Source of the DNA: JAOPZW01 sp963806015
Lineage (GTDB): Bacteria > Actinomycetota > Thermoleophilia > Solirubrobacterales > Solirubrobacteraceae
Length of the DNA stretch: 64,000 nt
Assembly: GCA_963806015.1 (NCBI GenBank)
Contig: CAWDWM010000005.1
Span: 372,001 to 436,000 of the forward strand
Direction of reading: 5' to 3'
Shown here: positions 57,698 to 64,000 of the stretch, one piece after another
Numbering within the stretch: the first letter of the stretch is position 1
Layout: the number at the start of each line of letters is the position of its first letter
Notes under the pieces: generated by a model
Seen by the model: only the letters and a program-made list of their open reading frames with translations
What the model was told of the DNA's origin: nothing
Database searches by the model: none
Position numbers and translations under genes: made by a program

Positions 57698-59174
57698 AGG
57701 CGCTGTAGTACGGCGTGAATGCCAGCCGCGTGAAGCCCGCCATCGGGATCGAGTTGAAGGTGTCCTCCGTGGACTCGTCGCCGACGGTGAAGCCCGAGCG
57801 CAGCAGCGAGAGGCGATTGACGGTGTAGATCGCCACGCCGCGCCCGATCCGCGAGCGCTCGCTGGCGTCGCTGCGGGCGATGACCTTGCCGGCCGGCGCG
57901 TCGAGCAGCCAGCGCGAGTCGGGGATCAGCTTGTGGTTGGGCGTCGACACCGGGCCGCAGCGCAGCGCGGCGCGGACCTTGGGGTTGTCGAGCAGCGCGC
58001 GCAGCGACGCGTGCGAGTCGCCGCGGAAGGTCAGCTCGTTGGTGAAGGTCGAGAGGTTGACCCGGGTGGCCGTGAAGGCCACGCCGTAGATGACGAGCGC
58101 CACGGACCCGATCGCCCACGCCGTGCGCGCGCGGCCGGAGCGCAGCATCGTCCAGCCGCCCAGCGCGACGGCGGCGAAGATCATGACCACGAGCGAGGGC
58201 ACGAGCAGGTAGCGGTCGATGACCGACAGCCCGGCCACGCCGACCAGCACGAAGGTGCCCAGGCCGATGACCAGCAGCGCCAGCGGCATGCGCGCGCGCC
58301 GCGGCGTGAGGATCACGGCGATGACGATGCCCAGGATGGCCGCGTAGAAGACCGGCACCTTGTCCAGGCCCTTGAGGAACTTCACCGTGGTGCTGGGGAT
58401 GCCGGAGAGCCCCCCGCTGGTGCGCCCGAGCTCCTCGGCCAGGCCGCTGGTGTGGGTCAGCGAGAACTTCGGATCGCCGGTCGCCCACCAGTCCATCGCG
58501 GTCCATATCACCGGCGGCGCGCCGGTCAGGACGGCGTACTTGATGCGCTGGGGCCAGGACGCGGGCAGGAAGCACCACAGGAAGTACAGGCCGCTGAGCA
58601 GCCATGCCTCCGGGCGCATCAGCCCCGCGCAGGCCAGCAGCACGAACACCACCGTGCCGCGCCGCGGGCGCTCGGATTCCACTGCCGCCGCCCACATGAC
58701 GAAGGCCAGGTACGGGATGTCGATGTAGCCGCGCGCGGCGAGGAACGGGAAGTCGAAGCGGGTGCAGAGCAGCGCGGCGGCCGCGAGCCCGACGAGCGTC
58801 CCGAACGACGCCCGCGCCAGGCGGTAGAGCCCGGCGGCGAGAACCACGAACGAGGCCAGCGTGAAGCCGACCATGATCCGGTCGGCAGGGTCGCCCACGA
58901 TCGACAGCAGCGCCCCGAACACGACGGCGAGCGGGTGCTCGGTGGGCGTGCGGTAGCCATCGAAGGACGGCTTGACGCCGTGCAGCAGCTCCCGCCCCCA
59001 CAGCAGCGAGTAGTAGCTGTCGTAGTTGGGATAGGTCGGGTAGATCAGGAACCCGACCAGCGTGCCCAGCGCGAGGGCCACGAGCGCCAGCACGGGCCAG
59101 AACCAGCGCCGGCTCCGGCGGCCGGCGGCAGGGTCAGGGCCCGGGGCCGGCCGGGTGATCGTCGCGCTCGCCAT
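57684..59174 (-). CDS. PMT-like polytopic membrane glycosyltransferase
   Basis: The 496-residue polytopic protein has about 11 hydrophobic segments. The first outside loop reads YPTYPNYDSYYSLLWGRELL, with an Asp where GT-C enzymes carry their catalytic acid. Later boxes are TEHPLAVVFGALLSIVGDPA and LMRPEAWLLSGLYFLW. It resembles GT39/GT87-like proteins. It is divergent from the GT2 gene with 73 bp between starts. Confidence 0.8.
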   Translation of the reverse strand: MASATITRPAPGPDPAAGRRSRRWFWPVLALVALALGTLVGFLIYPTYPNYDSYYSLLWGRELLHGVKPSFDGYRTPTEHPLAVVFGALLSIVGDPADRIMVGFTLASFVVLAAGLYRLARASFGTLVGLAAAALLCTRFDFPFLAARGYIDIPYLAFVMWAAAVESERPRRGTVVFVLLACAGLMRPEAWLLSGLYFLWCFLPASWPQRIKYAVLTGAPPVIWTAMDWWATGDPKFSLTHTSGLAEELGRTSGGLSGIPSTTVKFLKGLDKVPVFYAAILGIVIAVILTPRRARMPLALLVIGLGTFVLVGVAGLSVIDRYLLVPSLVVMIFAAVALGGWTMLRSGRARTAWAIGSVALVIYGVAFTATRVNLSTFTNELTFRGDSHASLRALLDNPKVRAALRCGPVSTPNHKLIPDSRWLLDAPAGKVIARSDASERSRIGRGVAIYTVNRLSLLRSGFTVGDESTEDTFNSIPMAGFTRLAFTPYYSAYVRC

Positions 59175-59247
59175 GTGGGATACTGGGGCCCAGCGAGTGT
59201 ACGGCGTCGACCTCTCTGCGCGCCCCGTCGCCCCGCCCTGCCCGCGC

Positions 59248-60297
59248 ATGAAGCTCATCATCCAGATTCCCTGCCTCAACGAGGAGGCGACGCTCCCGGC
59301 AACGCTGGCCGACCTCCCGCGCGAGGTCCCCGGCTTCGACGTCGTGGAGTGGCTGGTCATCGACGACGGTTCGACCGATCGCACCATCGAGGTGGCCCGC
59401 GAGAACGGCGTCGACCACATCGTGCGCCTGACCAACAACAAGGGCCTGGCCGCCGGCTTCCAGGCGGGCCTGGACGCCGCGCTGAAGCTGGGCGCCGACG
59501 TCGTGGTCAACACCGACGCCGACAACCAGTACTCCGGCCACGACATCCCCAAGCTCGTCGAGCCGATCATCGCGGGCCGCGCCGACATGGTCGTCGGCGA
59601 CCGCGAGACCGACCTGATCGCGCACTTCTCGCCGATGAAGAAGCGCCTGCAGCGGCTCGGCTCCTGGGTCGTGCGCCAGGCCTCCGACACCGACGTGCCC
59701 GACACCACCTCGGGCTTTCGCGCGTACAACCGCGAGGCCGCGATCCAGATGGCCGTCGTCTCCAAGTACACCTACACGCTGGAGACGATCATCCAGGCCG
59801 GCAAGCTGCTGGTCGCCACCGAGCACGTCCCCATCGCCACGAACGCCAAGACGCGCGAGTCGCGCCTGTTCCCCTCGATGGGCTCCTACGTGCGCCGCAA
59901 CGCCGTGGCCATCGCGCGCGTCTACGCGCAGTACGAGCCGCTGAAGGTCTTCATGCTGCTGGCCACGGTGGCGTTCGTGGCCGCGCTGATCCCCTTCGGG
60001 CGCTTCACCGTGGCCTACATCGACGGCGACGGCGCCGGCCACGTGCAGTCGCTGATCTTCGGCGCGGTGCTCTTCAACGCCGCCGTCGTGCTCGCCGCGC
60101 TCGGGATCCTCGGCGACCTCCTTTACGCTCAGCGCATGATGTCCCAGCGGATCTTCGAGCGGGTGCGGCGCATCGAGCTGCAGCTCGACGTGCCGCCGTC
60201 GCACTACGAGCCCGGCGCGCGGCCGACCGGCCAGCAGGCCACGACGGGCGCGCGGGCCGGCCAGAAGACCGAAGAGCGGGAGGCTCTGAAACTTTGA
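59248..60297 (+). CDS. GT2 family glycosyltransferase (dolichyl-phosphate-mannose synthase-like)
   Basis: The 349-residue GT2 begins MKLIIQIPCLNEEATLPATL with WLVIDDGSTDRTIEVARENG and the DxD region DVVVNTDADNQYSGHDIPKL. GDRETDLIAHFSPMKKRLQR and TTSGFRAYNREAAIQMAVVS follow. Two C-terminal membrane helices (about 232-250 and 270-295) anchor it. It likely loads a sugar on polyprenyl phosphate to feed the two PMT-like enzymes. The next gene overlaps by 4 nt (TTGA). Confidence 0.9.
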   Translation: MKLIIQIPCLNEEATLPATLADLPREVPGFDVVEWLVIDDGSTDRTIEVARENGVDHIVRLTNNKGLAAGFQAGLDAALKLGADVVVNTDADNQYSGHDIPKLVEPIIAGRADMVVGDRETDLIAHFSPMKKRLQRLGSWVVRQASDTDVPDTTSGFRAYNREAAIQMAVVSKYTYTLETIIQAGKLLVATEHVPIATNAKTRESRLFPSMGSYVRRNAVAIARVYAQYEPLKVFMLLATVAFVAALIPFGRFTVAYIDGDGAGHVQSLIFGAVLFNAAVVLAALGILGDLLYAQRMMSQRIFERVRRIELQLDVPPSHYEPGARPTGQQATTGARAGQKTEEREALKL

Positions 60298-60926
60298 GCA
60301 GCGTCACCGTCGACCGTGAGGGCACGGTCACCGGCAACACCTACGACAAGTACGGCTCGAGCAACCCGGTCGTGCGCCGGCTCATGGCCGCGTTCGAGGG
60401 CACCCTCGACGAGCTCTTCCTGCAGGCCGACCCCCAATCGCTGCTCGACGTCGGCTGCGGCGAGGGCGTGCTCACGCACCAGTGGGCGCAGCGCCTGGGC
60501 GACCAGCGCCGCGTGGTCGGCATCGACCTCGACGACCCGGCGCTGCACGCTGAATGGGCCAAGCGCACGGCGCCCAACCTCGAGTACCGGGTCATGAAGG
60601 CCGAGAACCTGCCCTTCGCCGACGGCGAGTTCGATGCCGCCACCGCCATCGAGGTGCTCGAGCACGTGCCCGACGCCGAGCACACGGTGGCCGAGATGGC
60701 CCGCGTGGCCAAGCGCTGGCTGCTGGTCTCCGTGCCCCGCGAGCCCCTGTGGCGCGGGCTCAACATGGCCCGCGGCGCGTACTGGAAGGATCTCGGGAAC
60801 ACCCCGGGTCACCTGAACCACTGGTCCAAGCGCTCGTTCGTGGCCCTGCTGTCGCGCCACGGCGAGGTCGTGCAGGCGCGCTCGCCGTTCCCCTGGACGA
60901 TGTTGCTCGTCCGCCTGCGTGACTGA
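60294..60926 (+). CDS. Class I SAM-dependent methyltransferase
   Basis: The 210-residue methyltransferase has the SAM motif LLDVGCGEGVLTHQWAQRLG near residue 45, the acidic strand RVVGIDLDDPALHAEWAKRT, ENLPFADGEFDAATAIEVLE and EHVPDAEHTVAEMARVAKRW. The fold is that of UbiE/Coq5-like type-11 methyltransferases. Its substrate is probably a lipid-linked sugar or lipid of the surrounding cassette. It starts with TTG 60294, with a GGGAGG site upstream, and overlaps GT2. Confidence 0.88.
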   Translation: MSSVTVDREGTVTGNTYDKYGSSNPVVRRLMAAFEGTLDELFLQADPQSLLDVGCGEGVLTHQWAQRLGDQRRVVGIDLDDPALHAEWAKRTAPNLEYRVMKAENLPFADGEFDAATAIEVLEHVPDAEHTVAEMARVAKRWLLVSVPREPLWRGLNMARGAYWKDLGNTPGHLNHWSKRSFVALLSRHGEVVQARSPFPWTMLLVRLRD

Positions 60927-62202
60927 GACCGTCCCGGGCGCCGACGAGACCGCCGGAGCGCCCCAGCCGGACTCCTACGCGCGCGGGGCGCGGATCCTGT
61001 CGATCGGGATCGCCTCGACGGGCATCTTCACCTTCGCCTACTTCGCGGTCGCCAGCCACGTGCTGGACGCCGACGCCTACGGCGCCATCTCGCTGCTGTG
61101 GGCGGTGCTGTTCGTCGTCATCTCGGTCATCTACCGCCCGGTCGAGCAGCTGCTGTCGCGGACGATCGCCGACCGGCGCGCGCGCGGCCATCACGGCCGG
61201 CACCCGCTGCGCATCGCGCTGCTCGTCCAGGCGGGCTTCGCGATTGCCTTCCTCGTCGTCGCGCTGGCGCTGAAGGGCCCGATCGAGGACGCCTTCGACT
61301 CGGTGACGCTCTATTGGATCTTCGTCGGCGCGACGCTCGCCTATGCCGCCAGCTACTTCGCCCGCGGCTACCTGGCCGGCCATCAATGGTTCGCGCTCTA
61401 CGGCGGCCTCGTGCTCTTCGAGTCGGTGTCGCGCTTCTGCTTCCCGGTCGCCGTCGCGGTGGGCCTCGCCCACGGGCAGTCGGCCGTCGCCCTGGGCATC
61501 CTCGCGGCGCCGCTGGCGTCGCTGCTCGTCGTGCCCTGGGCGATCGTGAGCCACTCCGCGGCCGACGTCCCCGCCGTCGCCGACGAGCGCGCGCTGACGC
61601 TGCGCGCCGGCGCCGGCTTCGCGCTCTCGGTGGCGGCGATCCAGCTGGCCGAGCAGTCGCTGCTCAACGCGTCGGTGCTGACCGTCAGCGCCACGGCGAC
61701 CACCGCCCTGGCCGGCGTCGTGTTCAACGCCCTGCTCATCACGCGCGCGCCCCTGCAGCTCTTCCAGTCGATCCAGACCTCGCTGCTGCCGCACCTCAGC
61801 GGCCTGGAGGCCACCGAGGGCCACGAGGCCTTCGCGCGCGCCATCCGCGTCACCGTCCTGGCCATCGTCGCCTTCGCCGGCGCGGTGGCAGTCGGGCTGC
61901 TGCTCATCGGGCCGTGGGCCATGGACGTCGTCTTCGGCCACGGCTATGACTACGGACGCGTCGGGCTCGCGGTGATCGCCGTCGGCATGGGCTTCCACCT
62001 CTGCGCGGGGACGCTGAACCAGGCCGCCCTGGCCCGCGGGCACGGGCGCGCGGCGGCGACGATGTGGCTGATCGCGGCCACCGTCTTCGTCGTGTGGATG
62101 GTCGTGCCGATCGTGGACGACGAGCTCGTGCGCACCGAGGTCGGCTACGCGGGTGCGGCGGCGCTGCTGTGCGCGCTGCTGCGCTGGCTCTACCGCCGGT
62201 AG
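60919..62202 (+). CDS. Wzx/MATE-like polysaccharide or lipid-linked sugar flippase
   Basis: The 427-residue polytopic protein has about 12 membrane segments. Its first helix reads ILSIGIASTGIFTFAYFAVA and is followed by SHVLDADAYGAISLLWAVLF, the usual start of the MOP-superfamily polysaccharide flippases. It has YFARGYLAGHQWFALYGGLV in the middle. It probably moves a lipid-linked intermediate outward for the transferases. GTG 60919 overlaps the methyltransferase stop by 8 nt. Confidence 0.88.
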   Translation: MTETVPGADETAGAPQPDSYARGARILSIGIASTGIFTFAYFAVASHVLDADAYGAISLLWAVLFVVISVIYRPVEQLLSRTIADRRARGHHGRHPLRIALLVQAGFAIAFLVVALALKGPIEDAFDSVTLYWIFVGATLAYAASYFARGYLAGHQWFALYGGLVLFESVSRFCFPVAVAVGLAHGQSAVALGILAAPLASLLVVPWAIVSHSAADVPAVADERALTLRAGAGFALSVAAIQLAEQSLLNASVLTVSATATTALAGVVFNALLITRAPLQLFQSIQTSLLPHLSGLEATEGHEAFARAIRVTVLAIVAFAGAVAVGLLLIGPWAMDVVFGHGYDYGRVGLAVIAVGMGFHLCAGTLNQAALARGHGRAAATMWLIAATVFVVWMVVPIVDDELVRTEVGYAGAAALLCALLRWLYRR

Positions 62203-62342
62203 TGGTCCGCGGTGGCAGCGGCAATGCGCGACGTCTAAGGCATCAACGAGGGGAGGGTGTCCCGGGCGCCGGTGATGGTGCCCAGGGGCGGAGTTCGCGC
62301 ACTCTTCGCGCGCGTTTCGCAACACGTTCGCCGCGGGACGGC

Positions 62343-62492
62343 GTGTGGCCCGCCCAGCAGCACAGCTTCCCGCTGCGCTGGAGCGGCGTCACGGGCGCCG
62401 AATCGCTGCGCGGCCTCGTCGAATGGGACGGCGCGGGCGACGGCAACGTGCTGGCCGCCTCGGTGGTGCGCCTGACCCCCGGCGCCCACTAG
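62343..62492 (+). pseudogene. Possible remnant of a lost coding sequence
   Basis: The frame VWPAQQHSFPLRWSGVTGAE then GLVEWDGAGDGNVLAASVVR ends at a normal TAG and uses GC-rich codons like the neighbours. It has no Shine-Dalgarno site, no -10 box near it, and is too short to be a known domain. It looks like the C-terminal end of a decayed secreted or beta-rich protein, or a tiny unrecognised gene. Confidence 0.3.
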
Positions 62493-62502
62493 AGAGCGCC
62501 GA

Positions 62503-62542
62503 ACGTCGGTCCTACCCCCTGCAGAGGGGGGAAGACCGACGT
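62503..62542. promoter_or_regulatory. 40-bp two-part palindrome upstream of the MmcQ/YjbR gene
   Basis: Outer arms ACGTCGGTC and GACCGACGT (9 bp) enclose an inner hairpin CCCCCT-GCAG-AGGGGG (6 bp). It spans about -63 to -24 relative to the inferred leaderless start, so it overlaps the -35 of the MmcQ promoter. It may be an operator, or a terminator for transcription coming from upstream. Confidence 0.55.
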
Positions 62543-62565
62543 CCGGCCCCCGTAGGCTTCGCGGC

Positions 62566-62910
62566 ATGCCGACGTGGGATGACGTGGTGGCCATCGGCGC
62601 CCGCTTTCCGGGCGTTGAGGTCACGACGTCCTACGGCACGCCGGCGCTGAAGGTCGCCGGAGGCTTCATGTGCCGGCTGCGCACCGACCCCGACGCGCTC
62701 GTGCTGCGCGTCGTCGACCTCGGCGAGCGCGAGGCGCTCCTGCAGGGCCAGCCCGAGGCGTTCTTCACCACGCCCCACTACGACGGCCACCCCTCGGTCC
62801 TGGTGCGCCTGCCGGCCGTCGACCCGGCCGAGCTCGCCGAGCTGCTCGAGGAGGCGTGGCGCCTGCGCGCCCCCAAGCGCCTCATCGCCCAGCACGACGC
62901 GGCGCGCTGA
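62566..62910 (+). CDS. MmcQ/YjbR family (double wing) DNA-binding-like protein
   Basis: The 114-residue protein has WDDVVAIGARFPGVEVTTSY, GTPALKVAGGFMCRLRTDPD, VLRVVDLGEREALLQGQPEA, FFTTPHYDGHPSVLVRLPAV and ELAELLEEAWRLRAPKRLIA. This is the YjbR/MmcQ pattern, whose fold suggests DNA binding but whose function is unsettled. ATG 62566 lies 7 nt after TAGGCT (leaderless). Confidence 0.88.
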   Translation: MPTWDDVVAIGARFPGVEVTTSYGTPALKVAGGFMCRLRTDPDALVLRVVDLGEREALLQGQPEAFFTTPHYDGHPSVLVRLPAVDPAELAELLEEAWRLRAPKRLIAQHDAAR

Positions 62911-63007
62911 CCCAGGCTCTCAGCCGGATCTCAGCGTCCTGACAGGGCGCTGCGAGCATCGCCGCCCATCGTGTTGCCTCGTCAAGCAACCGGAAGGAAC
63001 TCCCCAT

Positions 63008-63436
63008 ATGTCCCGTACCGTCTCGAAGGCGCTCATGGCCGTCGCCGGCGTCGCCGCGCTCGCCCTCGGCGGCTCCGCCCTGGCGGGTGCCGCCGGCCAG
63101 AGCACGACCACGCAGAGCTCGACCGCCCAGGGCTACGGCCCCCAGGGCTATGGCGCCCCCGGCCAGCCGCCCAGCGGCACGAAGCCCGACCCGAGCAAGG
63201 GCGGGCACGTCGGGCGCAACGGCCAGCGCGAGACGCTGCTCACGGGTGACACCGCCGCCAAGGTCAAGGCCGCCGCGCTGGCCAAGGTCCCGGGCGCGAC
63301 GGTCGAGCGCGTCGAGACCGACGCCGACCACGGCTCGCCGTACGAGGCGCACCTGCGCGAGTCCGACGGCACCGAGCTCGAGGTCCTCGTGGACAAGAGC
63401 TTCGCGGTGACCGCCGTCAACACGATGCAGCACTGA
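63008..63436 (+). CDS. Secreted PepSY-domain-like protein
   Basis: The 142-residue precursor has a signal sequence (MSRTVSKALMAVAGVAALAL, Ala-rich cleavage near GSALAGAAGQ) and a Gln/Gly/Pro-rich linker (STAQGYGPQGYGAPGQPPSG). One PepSY-like domain follows: LLTGDTAAKVKAAALAKVPG, ATVERVETDADHGSPYEAHL, TELEVLVDKSFAVTAVN. PepSY domains inhibit or modulate proteases and are common in secreted proteins. A Shine-Dalgarno AAGGAA lies 9 nt upstream. Confidence 0.85.
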   Translation: MSRTVSKALMAVAGVAALALGGSALAGAAGQSTTTQSSTAQGYGPQGYGAPGQPPSGTKPDPSKGGHVGRNGQRETLLTGDTAAKVKAAALAKVPGATVERVETDADHGSPYEAHLRESDGTELEVLVDKSFAVTAVNTMQH

Positions 63437-63437
63437 G

Positions 63438-63480
63438 GAAGCTGGCGGCGGGCGCGGCCGTGCCGCGCCCGCCACGCTTC
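63438..63480. terminator. Strong bidirectional terminator
   Basis: A perfect 12-bp GC stem (GGCGGGCGCGGC with GCCGCGCCCGCC, 3-nt loop, 63447-63473) sits inside outer arms GAAGC/GCTTC (63438-63442 and 63476-63480). It fills the 45-bp gap between the two convergent stop codons and should stop transcripts from both sides. Confidence 0.75.
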
Positions 63481-63481
63481 G

Positions 63482-64000
63482 TCACTCGTAGGCGAGCGCC
63501 TGGAGGACGTCGAGCTTCGAGGCCCGGCGGGCCGGGAGGGCCGCTGCGCCCACGCCGGCGACGCCGGCCAGGACGAGCAGGAACAACAGCGTCACCACCG
63601 GGATCGAGAGGGTGAAGTCGTCGAGCGGCCGCGTGAACAGCACCGCCAGGACCACGCCCATGACCACACCCAGAACGGCCCCGATGAGCGAGGTGATGAC
63701 GGCCTCCCAGCGCACGATCCGCTTGACCTGCTTGCGGGAGGTGCCGATCGCCCGCAGCATGCCCAGCTCGCGCGTGCGCTCGCTGATCGAGAGCACGAGC
63801 GTGTTCACGATGCCGAAGAGCGACACGATGATCGCGAGGGCCAGCAGCGCGTAGATGAGACTCAGCAGCTGGTTGACCTGCCCGGCGATGTCGTCCTTGA
63901 ACTCCTGGTTGGTCAGCACCTCGGCCTCGGGGTAGCGGGCGTCGAGGAGGCTCTTGATCTGCTTCTTGATCGCCGCCTGATCGGCGCCGGGGTCGGCGCC
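63482..64000 (-). CDS. FtsX/MacB-type ABC transporter permease, C-terminal part (5' end off window)
   Basis: The open frame reaches the window edge (173 residues seen). It has a soluble piece (ADPGADQAAIKKQIKSLLDA) and then the terminal FtsX domain: LLALAIIVSLFGIVNTLVLS, ISERTRELGMLRAIGTSRKQ, VKRIVRWEAVITSLIGAVLG and LPARRASKLDVLQALAYE. It resembles the last domain of the permease at 11810-14224, with the same terminal ALAYE, so the two are paralogues. The start and the ATPase partner lie outside the window. Confidence 0.9.
   Translation of the reverse strand, partial: GADPGADQAAIKKQIKSLLDARYPEAEVLTNQEFKDDIAGQVNQLLSLIYALLALAIIVSLFGIVNTLVLSISERTRELGMLRAIGTSRKQVKRIVRWEAVITSLIGAVLGVVMGVVLAVLFTRPLDDFTLSIPVVTLLFLLVLAGVAGVGAAALPARRASKLDVLQALAYE

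Larger units (their letters stand above)
62203..62565. other. 363-bp gap after the flippase: short remnant-like frame, palindrome, MmcQ promoter
   Basis: No intact gene of normal size is seen. From GTG 62343 to TAG 62492 (plus) there is a 49-residue frame with a protein-like sequence (HSFPLRWSGVTGAESLRGLV, EWDGAGDGNVLAASVVRL) and no recognisable start signal; it could be the tail of a lost gene. The large palindrome at 62503-62542 and the -10 box TAGGCT (62553-62558) of the MmcQ gene follow. I see nothing notable in 62203-62342. Confidence 0.5.

Overview
The window is very GC-rich bacterial chromosome. I read it as an actinobacterium, most likely of the Thermoleophilia (Solirubrobacter/Conexibacter-like) lineage. 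The basis is the high GC, many GTG/TTG starts, dense 4-nt start/stop overlaps, a SepIVA-like division protein beside coaD, and very frequent leaderless promoters (a TAnnnT box 6-8 nt before the start codon). The lineage call is an inference from these traits. I see no rRNA, tRNA, CRISPR array, transposase, integrase or prophage gene, so this is essentially core chromosome with small lineage-specific inserts.

Layout. 1-3.4 kb: the edge of an AbrB-type antitoxin gene, then dprA-comM (DNA uptake and processing) divergent from yraN. 3.4-10.6 kb: rnhB, lepB and the ribosome/secretion run rplS-trmD-rimM-khpA-rpsP-ffh, followed by an O-methyltransferase and an orphan NarL-type regulator. 10.6-20.9 kb: a SRPBCC protein, a MacB-like ABC exporter, a QmcA/NfeD pair, ftsY, an acetyltransferase, an FAD reductase, a phosphoesterase overlapping an unusual coiled-coil protein, and a secreted cupredoxin. 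20.9-28.9 kb: smc-rnc-acpP-plsX-rpmF, with yceD displaced by an inserted acetyltransferase/lipoprotein block. 28.9-33.1 kb: zinc alcohol dehydrogenase with two thioredoxin-fold genes, a TauE-type permease and an acyl-CoA synthetase.

33.3-37.1 kb is the least explained stretch. It holds an unknown protein divergent from a coiled-coil protein with a PD-(D/E)xK-type nuclease core, then acylphosphatase, a NERD-like protein that has lost its ExK, a macrodomain protein, and a tiny L7/L12 C-terminal-domain protein. 37.1-40.7 kb is sepIVA-like, coaD, rsmD, recG. 41-47.2 kb carries a GH13/GH63 glycoside hydrolase pair and an MFS exporter with its MerR regulator under a palindromic operator. 47.2-52.5 kb is a DAK-type kinase, rpmB, a Ser/Thr kinase with TPR tail and an HDOD-GGDEF protein. 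52.5-55.9 kb is a complete riboflavin operon (ribD-ribE-ribBA-ribH). 55.9-62.2 kb is an envelope glycan cassette: two PMT-like transferases, a Dpm-like GT2, a methyltransferase and a flippase. The end holds a MmcQ/YjbR protein behind a large palindrome, a PepSY protein, a strong bidirectional terminator, and the C-terminus of a second FtsX-type permease.

Start codons were chosen by combining homology, Shine-Dalgarno sites, overlaps and the leaderless -10 pattern. Several differ from the longest open frame, for example comM, yraN, rpsP, adh and the acyl-CoA synthetase. All functional calls are by reading motifs; no database search was run.
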